Shown: positions 9,013 to 18,290, counted from the stretch's first letter. The stretch is 64,000 nt of DNA from Geobacter sp. AOG2 (GCF_019972295.1 NZ_BLJA01000001.1:1467607-1531606); one strand, 5' to 3'. Notes: a model not told the origin generated them from the sequence alone. Program-made: numbers and translations.

Positions 9013-9121
9013 GGGTATAACTGTGGTTATGGTGTCGAAGGGCTTTGTAGCAAAACCATTGGATATGGCGCAAAAGTCGGGGGGTATAACCGGGGTTATG
9101 GGAATAACATTGGTTATACCC
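9013..9121. promoter_or_regulatory. Three ATAAC-N4-GTTAT palindromic sites (putative upstream activator sites)
   Basis: Perfect copies of ATAAC-N4-GTTAT occur at 9017-9030, 9086-9099 and 9104-9117. The first two share the longer context GGGTATAAC...GTTATGG. GGGTATAACC at 9082-9091 and GGTTATACCC at 9112-9121 also form a 10-base inverted repeat. The sites lie about 80-180 bases upstream of the candidate dctA sigma-54 promoter, the usual range for NtrC-family activator sites. They could instead act on the glycosyltransferase gene to the right. The rest of 8950-9412 shows no gene. Confidence 0.6.
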
Positions 9122-9412
9122 TTTGTGGGCTATTCAAGATGATGCGTTGGAGGAAGGCATCGCGGTCCTTGTAATATCGGCAGGAACAGTGAACAACGTC
9201 CGCCTTGCAAGCTACGTTACAGTCTTTTGCTCTGTCATATCCGGCCAGTTGGTGAGCTTGCTTTTTTCAGTTTCCCAGGGATTTGCACATTCTGTTTCTT
9301 GTTATTGCTCTATAAACGGTAATCTGTGCTGCGTAGCCCATTTTAGTGCTATTCTGTTACCTTGGGTCAGCGTGAGCCTAGAGAAAAATGTCGAGTGGGC
9401 CAAAGGAGAAGA

Positions 9413-10600
9413 TTGGTTTTGTCTGAGAGGAAACTGAGGATTATGCTGCTTGCTCCCACTCCTTATTTCAGTGACTGCGGCGAGCATGTGAGAGGCTACG
9501 AGGAGGCCAAAGCCCTTATTCGTTGCGGCCATAACGTCCGGATGTATACTTACCACCTTGGTCGCGATATGCCGGGAGTTCCAACCATCAGGATGCCTCG
9601 CATCCCATGGCTGCGGGATTTGTCGACACATGTATCGTGGCATAATCCGTACATCGACCTGTTTATGTCCAGCCAGGCGTTCAAGTTTGCCCGAACATTC
9701 AGGCCACATCTGATCCATGCCTATGGCCATGAAGGCGCATGGATAGGTGGCCGGCTCAAAAAGAAGCTGGGTATCCCCCTTGTGTTTGATTATCAGGGCA
9801 GCCTCACCGGCGGGATGATTGAACAGGGCTTTATCAGGGAGGGGACGTTACTGCACCGCTTTAATTCATGGCTGGAACGACGCATCAATGTGCGCTCCGC
9901 TGATCTTATCATTGCCGGTTCCGGTTCTGTGGCCCGAAATCTTATCGGACAGTGGGGGGTTGCTCAGGAAAGGGTGGTATCGCTGGCGGACGGTGTCGAT
10001 ACCACGTTGTTCCGTCCTTATCAGCGAAATGAAGTGCGTACCAGGCTGCGTCTCCCGCTCGATGCGCCGCTGGTGGTGTATCTTGGTGCGCTGGATCGTA
10101 ATCAGGGGATCGATACCCTGCTCTCCGCGATTGTTCTGCTCAAGTCAAAGGGGAGCCCGATTCGTTTCCTGATCATGGGGTTTCCCGAAGAAGGATACCG
10201 GGCCAAGGCTTTCGAACTGGGTATAGAGAAGATGATAATCTTCACCGGCAAGATCGACTACGCAAAGGCCCCGCTCTACCTTTCCGCGGGAGACATTGCC
10301 GTATCCCCCAAAATCTCCTTGATCGAGCCCAACGGTAAACTGCTTAACTACATGGCCTGTGGGCTGCCAACCGTAGCTTTTGATATGCCTGCAAACCGAG
10401 ACTTGCTGGGGGATGCCGGTGTCTATGCAACATATGGAGATTCCAGCGATCTGGCCGCTAAATTGACCTGGTTAATGGGAAACAAGGATGAACGAGCCCG
10501 TTTGAGCCGTTTAGGGCGGGAAATGGCGGAACAGTTACATGCCGTGGACCTTCGCGGTAAGGCTTTAAGCGGAATCTACCGTACCCGGCTGGGAATGTAG
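9413..10600 (+). CDS. Glycosyltransferase family 4 protein
   Basis: 395 residues with a GT-B fold layout. The N-terminal MLLAPTPYFSDCG is the start of the acceptor domain. The C-terminal nucleotide-sugar domain carries VVYLGALDRNQGIDTLL, EPNGKLLNYMACGLPTVAFD and GVYATYGDSSDLAAKL, typical of GT4 retaining enzymes that transfer from NDP-sugars. The start chosen is TTG 9413 with AAGGAGA just upstream; ATG 9443 (MLLAPT) is the alternative. It stands 77 bases before the AAA ATPase gene, without other polysaccharide genes nearby, so the substrate cannot be inferred. Confidence 0.85.
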   Translation: MVLSERKLRIMLLAPTPYFSDCGEHVRGYEEAKALIRCGHNVRMYTYHLGRDMPGVPTIRMPRIPWLRDLSTHVSWHNPYIDLFMSSQAFKFARTFRPHLIHAYGHEGAWIGGRLKKKLGIPLVFDYQGSLTGGMIEQGFIREGTLLHRFNSWLERRINVRSADLIIAGSGSVARNLIGQWGVAQERVVSLADGVDTTLFRPYQRNEVRTRLRLPLDAPLVVYLGALDRNQGIDTLLSAIVLLKSKGSPIRFLIMGFPEEGYRAKAFELGIEKMIIFTGKIDYAKAPLYLSAGDIAVSPKISLIEPNGKLLNYMACGLPTVAFDMPANRDLLGDAGVYATYGDSSDLAAKLTWLMGNKDERARLSRLGREMAEQLHAVDLRGKALSGIYRTRLGM

Positions 10601-10677
10601 GGTCGTGACCCGTGTCCCTGAAGGCGACGCAAAACACACCTCTATGATGAGCGGCCTGGGATGTAAGGAAAAAATAT

Positions 10678-12174
10678 ATGGAAAATATGACGCAGCAACA
10701 GATGGTTCGCATGATCAGCGTCGGTACGATCATGTTTTATGTGATAACCAACAATGAACAGCGCAGTGAATGGCTTCTGAGTCAAGTCGCCGCACGGCTC
10801 AAGGGCATGGGCTCCCCACTTGTCTGGACCTGCACAACGGGTCTGTGCCGGGACGGTGTCGTTGTCGCAGATACGGCAGACCCGATGAAAGCCCTTGATT
10901 TCGCCATAGGCCATCCCGGCCCCTTTATGTTGATCATGAAGGATGTTCACCATTTTTGGTGGGACAGTCCGATACTGATCAGAAAATTAAAGGACCTTGC
11001 CTCGGCTTCAAACGGAAAAGGGAAGGTGACGGTCATCCTGGGCGATGAGGAACGGATACCCCAAGGTTTTCGGGAAGACAACATCATGTTGACCCATGGA
11101 CTTCCCGGAATTGAGGAAATCCAGGAGTTCCTGAAACATATGCTGAGTCGTGAACCATCATTTTCCAAAGCGTGCCGGGAAGATCCCACGCTGTTTGGGA
11201 GGCTGGCGGTTGCTGCTCGCGGGCTTGATTTTGTTGATCTTGAAAGGTCGATCCGTTTGTTACGTCTGGATGAAATGCCCGGGGGCACTAACCCCGTCGC
11301 GTCGCTCCTGGAAAACAAGCGACGGATCATTCAGCAGAGCGGGATAATGGAGCTGGTTACCGATGTCGTCGGCTGCAATCAGCTTGGTGGTATGGAAAAC
11401 CTCAAGCATTGGCTGGAACGGCGCACGTGTGCTTTCGGGCTGGACAGCATATCGTCCGGGGTTGGGCTTCCGCGCGGCGTGCTGGTCATGGGGATTGCCG
11501 GCTGTGGCAAGTCCCTGTTCGTCAAGTCGATCGCCGCCGAGTGGCATCTTCCGTTGATTCGGCTTGATATGTCGACGGTATACGGGGGATTGTTCGGTAC
11601 GCCGGAGGCAAGCTTGCGCCTGGCGTTCGATACGGCTGAGGCTGTAGCCCCCTGTGTGCTTTGGATTGATGAAATAGAATCCGGGATCACGACCCACGGC
11701 TTCAAGTCCGAAGGAGGGGCGGCTTCCAGGGTGCTTGGAAACTTTTTGACGTGGATGCAGGAAAAACGGGAACCGGTATTTGTGGCTGCTACCGCGAATG
11801 CCATTGAGATGCTCCCGGCCGAGGTGCTGCGCAAGGGGCGCTTCGACGAAATATTCTATGTCGGGTTGCCTGATACCACAGCCCGCGAACAGATTTTTCG
11901 TATCCATTTGGCTAAACGTCAGGTTGAGCCTGCTTCCTTCGACATTCCACTTCTTGCCGGCTCCACCCGTGGATTCTCTGGCGCGGAGATCGAGCAGACC
12001 GTCAATTCGGCGGTTTTCGAAGCGCTTGCCGACAGACGGCCCATGACCCAGCAGGATCTGATGGTCATGATCAGCCAAACAGTCCCGCTTTCCATTACCA
12101 TGGCCGAGCAGATTAAAAAGATCGAGGCGTGGGCCTTTAAGCGGGCTGTGCCGGCATCGGGAAAATTCAGATAG
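10678..12174 (+). CDS. Ycf46-like AAA family ATPase
   Basis: 498 residues. The first 240 or so form an unusual non-ATPase domain (LLSQVAARLKGMG, FMLIMKDVHHFWWD). Then comes an AAA module: Walker A GIAGCGKS near residue 271, Walker B LWIDEIE near 327, arginine finger region LRKGRFDEI near 383 and sensor GFSGAEIEQ. This arrangement matches the Ycf46 group, whose cyanobacterial member has been tied to CO2-uptake regulation; the role in this lineage is unknown. ATG 10678 has AAGGAA seven bases upstream. It may be co-transcribed with the glycosyltransferase gene. Confidence 0.85.
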   Translation: MENMTQQQMVRMISVGTIMFYVITNNEQRSEWLLSQVAARLKGMGSPLVWTCTTGLCRDGVVVADTADPMKALDFAIGHPGPFMLIMKDVHHFWWDSPILIRKLKDLASASNGKGKVTVILGDEERIPQGFREDNIMLTHGLPGIEEIQEFLKHMLSREPSFSKACREDPTLFGRLAVAARGLDFVDLERSIRLLRLDEMPGGTNPVASLLENKRRIIQQSGIMELVTDVVGCNQLGGMENLKHWLERRTCAFGLDSISSGVGLPRGVLVMGIAGCGKSLFVKSIAAEWHLPLIRLDMSTVYGGLFGTPEASLRLAFDTAEAVAPCVLWIDEIESGITTHGFKSEGGAASRVLGNFLTWMQEKREPVFVAATANAIEMLPAEVLRKGRFDEIFYVGLPDTTAREQIFRIHLAKRQVEPASFDIPLLAGSTRGFSGAEIEQTVNSAVFEALADRRPMTQQDLMVMISQTVPLSITMAEQIKKIEAWAFKRAVPASGKFR

Positions 12175-12236
12175 ATCCCTTGAATAATCGAAGGCGGATA
12201 GGAAACCGGACTTGTGTTTTAGGGGAGCGCCGTTTT

Positions 12237-13649
12237 TTATTCCTGTCCGCGTGCCAGCTTGAGGCGTTTGCTCAACGCAGGCTGGGAGATGCCGAGCAGC
12301 CGGGCGGCGATGGTCTGGTTGCCTTTGGCGCGGGTTATGGCCTCGGCAGCGAGCAGCTCCGTCGCTTCGGCAAAGGTGGGTAGCCGGTCAAGGTGCGAAA
12401 AGGGATTTCCTTCGGGAACAGGAGCGACAGGCAGGGGGTCAGGACGACCGATGCCGCGTAAAAAGGTATCCATGGAGAGGATATGGTCGCGATGTACACT
12501 TACCGCGTCGTAGATCATGGCCTTCAACTCTCGTACGTTGCCGGGGAATGAGTAGGTGGCAAGGAGTTGGGCCAGCTCCCGGGGAGGGGTTGGTTTTTTT
12601 TTCCCCAGGGAACGTGCGACCTGGCCAAGGAAATAGTCAAGTAGCAAAGGGATGTCTTCTTTTCGCTCCCGCAGGGGAGGCACATGGACGTGGTGGGTCC
12701 GCAGGCGGTAGAAAAGATCGCGGCGGAACCTTCCGTCAGCCTCTTTTTGCGCAAGGTTGTGATGGGTGGCCACGATGATGCGCGCCTTGAGGCGTTTCGG
12801 GCGGTCGCTCCCCAAGGGGAAGTATTCTCCTTCCTGAAGAAGCCTCAGGAGCTTGACTTGGGAAGGGATGCTCAGATCACCGATCTCGTCGAGGAACAGA
12901 GTGCCGTCGGCGGCCTCCTCGATCATGCCCCGGCGTTGCTGATCGGCGCCGGTGAAGGCACCTTTGGTATGGCCGAAAAGCGTGTCGGAAAACACCGTAT
13001 CGTCGAGTCCTGCCACATTCACCGCTACAAGCGGACCCGCGCATCCGCTCAAAAGATGGGTGGCACGGGCGAGGAGTTCCTTGCCGACGCCGCTTTCACC
13101 GGTAATGAGAAGCGGCTGAGGGCTGACCGCAACAGCTTCCACATAGGAAAAAATGGCGTGCATGGCTCTGTTGGCCGTGATGATAGCGGTAAAGGCTTCG
13201 GGCCGCCGGAGTTCTCCGGTAAGCACACGGCTGGACATCTCAAAGTTCTCGCGCTGGAGTTCCAACATCCGGATTGCACGCAGCACCCCTCCCACAAGCC
13301 GGTCTTCCTCCACCGTTTTGACGAAGTAGTCAAAGGCTCCGATTTTCATACAGCGCACGGCGGTCTCCAACTGGTTCATGCCGCTTATCACGATGGTGGC
13401 GGTCTCCGGATGTTGTTCCGCAATCATGGTCAGGAGGTCTTCACCCGAGATATGGGGCATGGTGAGGTCGAGCAGGATCAGGCCCACCTTTCGGCTGTTC
13501 AGGATGCCCTCAACCTGCCGGCTGTCCTGGCAGGTAAGGATGTTGGTGATGCCGGCGGAACGCTCCAGGGTGAGAGAGAGGGAGCGCAGCCAGGCCGGCT
13601 CGTCATCCACAAGGAGTATGCAAAAGGGAGGATGGAGGTTCTGGGTCAT
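12237..13649 (-). CDS. NtrC-family sigma-54-dependent response regulator
   Basis: 470 residues. The receiver spans about 10-125 with acidic DDE and acceptor Asp in LLDLTMP. The sigma-54 interaction AAA domain spans about 145-375 with Walker A GESGVGKE, the sigma-54 contact loop KGAFTGA and Walker B TLFLDEIGD. A Fis-type helix-turn-helix ends the protein (AARLLGISQPALSKRLK). It activates RNA polymerase-sigma-54 when phosphorylated. Its start overlaps the stop of the upstream histidine kinase by four bases, so the two form a two-component pair. The regulon is unknown; the candidate sigma-54 promoters at 8924 and 20526 are possible targets. Confidence 0.95.
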   Translation of the reverse strand: MTQNLHPPFCILLVDDEPAWLRSLSLTLERSAGITNILTCQDSRQVEGILNSRKVGLILLDLTMPHISGEDLLTMIAEQHPETATIVISGMNQLETAVRCMKIGAFDYFVKTVEEDRLVGGVLRAIRMLELQRENFEMSSRVLTGELRRPEAFTAIITANRAMHAIFSYVEAVAVSPQPLLITGESGVGKELLARATHLLSGCAGPLVAVNVAGLDDTVFSDTLFGHTKGAFTGADQQRRGMIEEAADGTLFLDEIGDLSIPSQVKLLRLLQEGEYFPLGSDRPKRLKARIIVATHHNLAQKEADGRFRRDLFYRLRTHHVHVPPLRERKEDIPLLLDYFLGQVARSLGKKKPTPPRELAQLLATYSFPGNVRELKAMIYDAVSVHRDHILSMDTFLRGIGRPDPLPVAPVPEGNPFSHLDRLPTFAEATELLAAEAITRAKGNQTIAARLLGISQPALSKRLKLARGQE

Positions 13650-15457
13650 GGGAGTGTCTCCTCGGTGGCCGGAAGGGTCAGGATGACGGTCGTTCCTTCG
13701 CCGGGTGTCGAGTTGAATTTGAGCGTCCCGCCGTGCTCGTTGACGATCCCTGCCGACACCGAAAGACCGAGGCCGGTCCCTCCTGTTTCGCGTTTGGTGG
13801 TAAAAAACGGGTCGGTAAGGCGAGGGATATGTTCGGAGGCAATACCGACCCCTTCATCCGTTATGGTCAGCACCACGATCCTGGCATTACTGACGCGGAA
13901 TGTGGCTAGGGAGATTTTGCGCTCCGCGTTGGGTAGTGCTTGGCAGGCGTTGAGGAGCAGATTGACGACCACCTGTTCGATACGTTGGGCATTTCCATGC
14001 ACCAGGGGGATGTCTGCGGCGTATTCTGCCGAAAAGTTGGTCGTTGCCTTGCGGAGTGAACTGTCAACCAGCCGTACCGCCGCCTGTGCTACCTGATTCA
14101 GATCGAAAAGGTCGCCGCCGGGGTTGTCGTCCTGGCGGGCAAAATCCTTGAGTTCCTCGACAATACGTTTGATGCGCTTGGCCCCCTCCAGCATTTCGTC
14201 CAGCATGTGGGGAACCTCGTTGCGCATCCGTGAATAGGGTAGCCCGCCGAGTGGGAAGTCGCCCGACTCTCGGTAGCGGGCCTCAAGTACCTCCACCGCA
14301 TCCCGGTAGACCTCCTTGAGGATCGGCATGTTGAGCAGGATCAGGCCGTTGGGATTATTGATCTCGTGGGCCACGCCGGAGACAAGGATGCCGAGGGAGG
14401 CCATTTTGTCGGCCTGAATGAGCTTGTCCTGGTGGAGACGGAGTTCTTCCAGTGCTCGTTTACGTTCTGCCGCCTCGCGTGCCAGTTCCTGGGTTCGCAG
14501 GGCAACACGCTTTTGAAGGGTCCGGGACCAGACCACTGTGGCGGCCAGGACAAGAAGGAGCAGAACCAGGGCAAGGGCGCCGTAGCGCACGGCCCGTTCC
14601 CAGGAGACCGGCGGCGGCTCCAGGGTTCCGAGCCATTTGTCGTAGATTTGCTGGTACTGGCCCGTCTTGTGGAGGATGGCAAGCCCCTCACTGATGCGGG
14701 TCATTAGCTCGTTGTTTCCCTTTTTGACGCCATAGCAGTATTTCTGGGCAGCTATGTTGGTCGCAACCGGGACGACGTTCGTCAGATGAAGTTCCCGGAT
14801 GAGATACATGCCGGGAACAATGGCGACGACCGCGTAGTCGTTGACGCCCGAGGCAAGAAGGCGCAAGGCGTCGGCCGGGGTGTCGGCAAAGTGCAACTCA
14901 CCGCTGAAACCGAGGTTCCTCAGGGTGTCATGCATAATGCCGTCGCGGAAGACGATGATCTGTTTGCCGTGCAGATCTTCGATGGAATTGACCCGTGGAG
15001 TGTCCTTCCGGGCAAAGATGGCATGATGAACGATGGTATGGGGAGGGGAGAAGGTTATGGTTCCTAATCGTTCTTCCGAAAACGATATCCCCTGGAGGAC
15101 GTCAATCTCGCCATTCATGAGAGCGGCGCGCATCTCGGACCACCCCCCGAAGCGAAACTCCACCTTCATACCCATGACTTTGGCGATGGCCCGGGTGAGA
15201 TCAACGTTGTACCCTGCCGGTTGGCCGTTTTTGTCAAGGAACTCGTAGGGGGGGTAGGCGCGGTCGCCCCCGACAATGATGACCTTATCGTCGGGAGGCC
15301 GGTTCTGGTCGCTGGTGGCGCCGAATGCGGGCAGAAACGAGACACACAGGACAAGAGCAGTGAAGTATGTTCTCAGAAGGTATCCGAGGACGGTACGGGC
15401 ATAGTTTGTGCCGCCGTACGTGTGCTGATGTTGTTGTCCGTATGGTGTTGTGGCCAC
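13646..15457 (-). CDS. Histidine kinase with periplasmic solute-binding (SBP_bac_3) sensor domain
   Basis: 603 residues. A hydrophobic N-terminal signal/anchor segment is followed by an amino-acid-binding-protein-like domain (about 60-280; YPPYEFLDKNGQPAGYNVDL is typical). One membrane segment follows (about 295-315), then a coiled coil, HisKA (GVAHEINNP, acceptor His near 360) and HATPase (DEGVGI, TGGTGLGLSV). It likely senses a periplasmic solute and phosphorylates the NtrC-type regulator whose gene overlaps its stop. The exact start is uncertain, since the first 25 residues are polar and in-frame alternatives exist. Confidence 0.92.
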   Translation of the reverse strand: MATTPYGQQHQHTYGGTNYARTVLGYLLRTYFTALVLCVSFLPAFGATSDQNRPPDDKVIIVGGDRAYPPYEFLDKNGQPAGYNVDLTRAIAKVMGMKVEFRFGGWSEMRAALMNGEIDVLQGISFSEERLGTITFSPPHTIVHHAIFARKDTPRVNSIEDLHGKQIIVFRDGIMHDTLRNLGFSGELHFADTPADALRLLASGVNDYAVVAIVPGMYLIRELHLTNVVPVATNIAAQKYCYGVKKGNNELMTRISEGLAILHKTGQYQQIYDKWLGTLEPPPVSWERAVRYGALALVLLLLVLAATVVWSRTLQKRVALRTQELAREAAERKRALEELRLHQDKLIQADKMASLGILVSGVAHEINNPNGLILLNMPILKEVYRDAVEVLEARYRESGDFPLGGLPYSRMRNEVPHMLDEMLEGAKRIKRIVEELKDFARQDDNPGGDLFDLNQVAQAAVRLVDSSLRKATTNFSAEYAADIPLVHGNAQRIEQVVVNLLLNACQALPNAERKISLATFRVSNARIVVLTITDEGVGIASEHIPRLTDPFFTTKRETGGTGLGLSVSAGIVNEHGGTLKFNSTPGEGTTVILTLPATEETLP

Positions 15458-15630
15458 CGTTGTCTCTATTCCTTGTCTCTTACTATGTTGTCATACGTCG
15501 GCGACAAGGCCTTCCGCTGGTCAACACGCGTCATGGGGTTGTTTCGCTAGTAATACCATAACAGCGTGCTGGAATGAAAGTGTCAGATCACCGCTGAGAA
15601 CATATTCGCAAGGTCTGGGCGGACACGTCG

Positions 15631-16839
15631 CTAACCAGCCTGGAGCCGCTCACGTTGCGCCAGTTCGGGGAAAAAACGTCTCCAGAGCATAACAACCAAC
15701 AATGTGCCGATTCCGCCGATCAATGCAGCGGGTACGGTCCCGAACCAAGCGGCGGTCAGTCCCGACTCGAATTCTCCCAGTTCGTTGGAGGTGCCGATGA
15801 AGATGGCATTGACGGCGCTGACCCGGCCGCGCATTTCATCGGGGGTCTCCAACTGCACAAGGGTCGAGCGGATGACTACGCTCAACATGTCGGACCAACC
15901 GAGGACCACTAGGGCTACAAACGACAAGGCAATCGAAGTGGAAAGGGCAAAGACGATGGTTGCGATACCGAACCAGGTTACTGCGACAAACATGATTTTT
16001 CCTACCTTGCGTTGCAATGGCCGTCGGGCCAGGTAGATGGATGCGGCAAATGCACCAACGGCTGGCGCGGAACGGAGGAGGCCAAGACCCCAAGGCCCGG
16101 CGGAAAGAATATCGCGGGCATAGATCGGCAGCAGGGCGGTCGCACCGCCGAGCAGCACTGCAAACAGATCGAGGGAAATGGCCCCCAGTATGACTCGCCG
16201 GCTGCGGATATAGGAGATACCTGCGAAGACGAAGTTGAGGGATACCGGTTCGCGCTGCCGGGCGATCGGCCGCTCGATCCTGATTGCCGAAATGGCGATG
16301 GACGACAGCAGGAAGAGCGCGCCACTGGTGGCGTATACCGCCGCCGGACCGGCAATGTAGAGAAAACCGCCCAGCGTCGGACCGAGGATGACGGCTGCCT
16401 GCCTTACCGAGGCGTTCAGCGCCATTGCCCGGGGTAAGGTTTCCTGATCCACCAGAGCGGGGACCAGGGTCTGGAGGGTGGTGAACTCAAAGGCGCGGGC
16501 AATGCCGATCAGAAAGATGAACGACAGTATGGCCTCTTTGCCGGCCCACTGGGCGTGACTTCCCAGACACAGGGCTATCAGCGCCGTCGCCTCGACGAAT
16601 TGAGAAAGAGCAACGATCCGGCGGCGGTCGTAACGGTCGGCAATGTGCCCCACCAGCAGCACCAGCGCCGCCGAGGGGATGAACTGTACAAGTCCGACCA
16701 GGCCAAGGTCGAATGCGCGATGTGTTAGGGAGTATATCTGCCATCCCACGGCGACACCGGTCATCTGGTACGCGATGGTGGCCGCGGCACGCGCCAGCAG
16801 AAACAGGAGGAATGGTTTGTGATGCAAGGGGGATGTCAT
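15631..16839 (-). CDS. MFS transporter (DHA3/enterobactin-exporter-like)
   Basis: 402 residues, strongly hydrophobic with about 12 predicted membrane segments. The loop GHIADRYDRRRI after the second segment is MFS motif A. The overall pattern (LARAAATIAYQMTGVAVGWQIY at the start, RAFEFTTLQTLVPALV in the middle) fits the MFS_3 group that includes EntS. Substrate unknown; export of a small molecule is likely. It is read in the same direction as the kinase/regulator pair, with 173 bases between. Confidence 0.85.
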   Translation of the reverse strand: MTSPLHHKPFLLFLLARAAATIAYQMTGVAVGWQIYSLTHRAFDLGLVGLVQFIPSAALVLLVGHIADRYDRRRIVALSQFVEATALIALCLGSHAQWAGKEAILSFIFLIGIARAFEFTTLQTLVPALVDQETLPRAMALNASVRQAAVILGPTLGGFLYIAGPAAVYATSGALFLLSSIAISAIRIERPIARQREPVSLNFVFAGISYIRSRRVILGAISLDLFAVLLGGATALLPIYARDILSAGPWGLGLLRSAPAVGAFAASIYLARRPLQRKVGKIMFVAVTWFGIATIVFALSTSIALSFVALVVLGWSDMLSVVIRSTLVQLETPDEMRGRVSAVNAIFIGTSNELGEFESGLTAAWFGTVPAALIGGIGTLLVVMLWRRFFPELAQRERLQAG

Positions 16840-17030
16840 CTCGGTGGCCTCGGCGGGTATTGTTTGGTCTGTCCGCAGCTACTATAGATATGATACGTCA
16901 TTGGGTCAAGCGGGGCGAGCGTTGCGAGTCGTTACGGCACCACACTATGGCCTGCCTTTTCAGTTGTTTTTGTATACATTGTCCATCACTCAATGTTGAC
17001 AAAGTTTACACTCGCATTTTGATGTCTCCG

Positions 17031-17039
17031 TGTTATAGT
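17031..17039 (+). promoter_or_regulatory. Possible extended -10 promoter for the VKOR-DsbA gene
   Basis: TGT-TATAGT is an extended -10 (TG-N-TATAAT) with one mismatch. It lies about 98 bases before the ATG at 17137. A TTGACA at 16996-17001 is too far upstream to pair with it. The remainder of 16840-17136 shows no gene. Confidence 0.35.
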
Positions 17040-17136
17040 GTGAGCACTGGCCTATTTCATGGAGGTATTCGACGATCCACGTACTCGGCGAGATGCTGGG
17101 ATTTGCCGAACTATCACCAGTAGTAAAGGTTGTGCT

Positions 17137-18165
17137 ATGTCATCAACACCCTGTAGTCCAGGCAAGGCGGTAGCCGATGTCGTTCTTTGGCTGGCGCTTC
17201 TGGCAGGCTTGGCCCTTTCCGTACTTTCCGGCCTCAAAATATGCACGGCCCTGTGCAGCGAAACAGCAAAATACTTGATTTTCGGGATGGATTTTGGTTG
17301 GTTCGGCTGCGCCTTCTTCGGGGCTTTGGTCCTGTTGTCGGCTGTTCGCAGCCGCGCTCCGTTTGCCGGCTCCCTGCTGCTTTACGGCGTGAGTGCGGCG
17401 CTCGGCTCCGAGTTGCGGTTGATCTGGATCCAGAAGTACATTATCGGCAGTTGGTGTCCTGTCTGTCTCGGCATTGCAGCAATGGTTGCCACTGCATTTC
17501 TCGCACTCTTATATCAATTACTGGCTACCCAAACGGCGTCAGGAGGAACCATGAAAACAAAAATTACCCATATGGCAGTTATGGTTCTCGCATTACTGGT
17601 CGGTCTGGGCGCAGCCCTGGCCGGTGTTCAGAAGGAGGCGGAGGCGGCAGGACCTGATATCTACTTCGGTAAACGCCAGAGCGATACCACGGTGTACTTT
17701 GTCAGTGACTGGTTCTGTCCCGTCTGCCGCAGGGTGGAACCTGACATGGAGAAGGCTTTCCCGGAGATTTCTTCAAAGGCGCGTGTTGCATTCGTCGATA
17801 TGCCCATCCACCCGGACACCGCCAACATCACCCCCTATAATCTGCAATTCATGGTGTATGACAAGGATAAATACATGCGGCTGCGCCACGTGTTGGAGGA
17901 ACTCTCCCGCACCACGAAAAGCCCGACCCCGGAGCAAGTACAGTCTGCGGTTGCCCCCCTGGGTGTCACGCTTCGGCCACTCAACTTCGTGGAGTTGATG
18001 AATGGAGTTAAGCTCTTCGAATCCATCTTTCGCGGCTTTGGCGTCAAAGCTACCCCCACCGTGGTGGTTGACAACCCCAAAACCAAAAAGCGAAGACTTC
18101 TGGTAGGTAGCCGTGAGATTAGCAGAAACGCCATAAAAGAAGCCATAGCCCAGGTCGAAAGATAG
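17137..18165 (+). CDS. VKOR-DsbA fusion (disulfide-bond formation)
   Basis: 342 residues from ATG 17137, which has AAAGG seven bases upstream. The N-terminal half has four to five membrane segments, a cysteine pair in ICTALC and the quinone-linked active site WCPVC, all as in bacterial vitamin K epoxide reductase homologues. A further membrane segment (about 137-155) leads to a periplasmic thioredoxin domain with active site FCPVC and cis-proline stretch KATPTVVV. Expected role: the thioredoxin part oxidises exported proteins and is re-oxidised by the VKOR part, which passes electrons to quinone. This replaces the separate DsbA/DsbB pair. Confidence 0.9.
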   Translation: MSSTPCSPGKAVADVVLWLALLAGLALSVLSGLKICTALCSETAKYLIFGMDFGWFGCAFFGALVLLSAVRSRAPFAGSLLLYGVSAALGSELRLIWIQKYIIGSWCPVCLGIAAMVATAFLALLYQLLATQTASGGTMKTKITHMAVMVLALLVGLGAALAGVQKEAEAAGPDIYFGKRQSDTTVYFVSDWFCPVCRRVEPDMEKAFPEISSKARVAFVDMPIHPDTANITPYNLQFMVYDKDKYMRLRHVLEELSRTTKSPTPEQVQSAVAPLGVTLRPLNFVELMNGVKLFESIFRGFGVKATPTVVVDNPKTKKRRLLVGSREISRNAIKEAIAQVER

Positions 18166-18213
18166 AGCGCTTACGGTGGCGTAACGTGTGAAGGCTTTGA
18201 AGCCAACCTCTCT

Positions 18214-18247
18214 CCGCCGGATGGCACAATGCCGTCCGGCGGTTTTT
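18214..18247 (+). terminator. Rho-independent terminator
   Basis: CCGCCGGA-T-GGC (18214-18225) pairs with GCC-G-TCCGGCGG (18231-18242), a 12-base stem with one wobble pair and loop ACAAT, followed by five T residues. It ends the VKOR-DsbA transcript. Confidence 0.92.
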
Positions 18248-18260
18248 GGTGCCGCTGTTG

Positions 18261-18290
18261 TTGACATTGTTTTAAATATATGTTTATCAA
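18261..18290 (+). promoter_or_regulatory. Possible sigma-70 promoter for the MBL-fold gene
   Basis: TTGACA at 18261-18266 and TATCAA at 18285-18290 are separated by 18 bases in a very AT-rich stretch, 58 bases before the ATG of the MBL-fold gene. Confidence 0.45.

Noticed and set aside
10601-10677. GACGCAAAAC string resembling part of a c-di-GMP riboswitch
   Set aside because: The first conserved half of the motif is absent and the interval is too short for the fold.
12684-14096. Long plus-strand frame of 470 codons opposite the regulator and kinase genes
   Set aside because: It is the antisense shadow of two clear two-component genes; its translation has no known domain and starts inside coding sequence.
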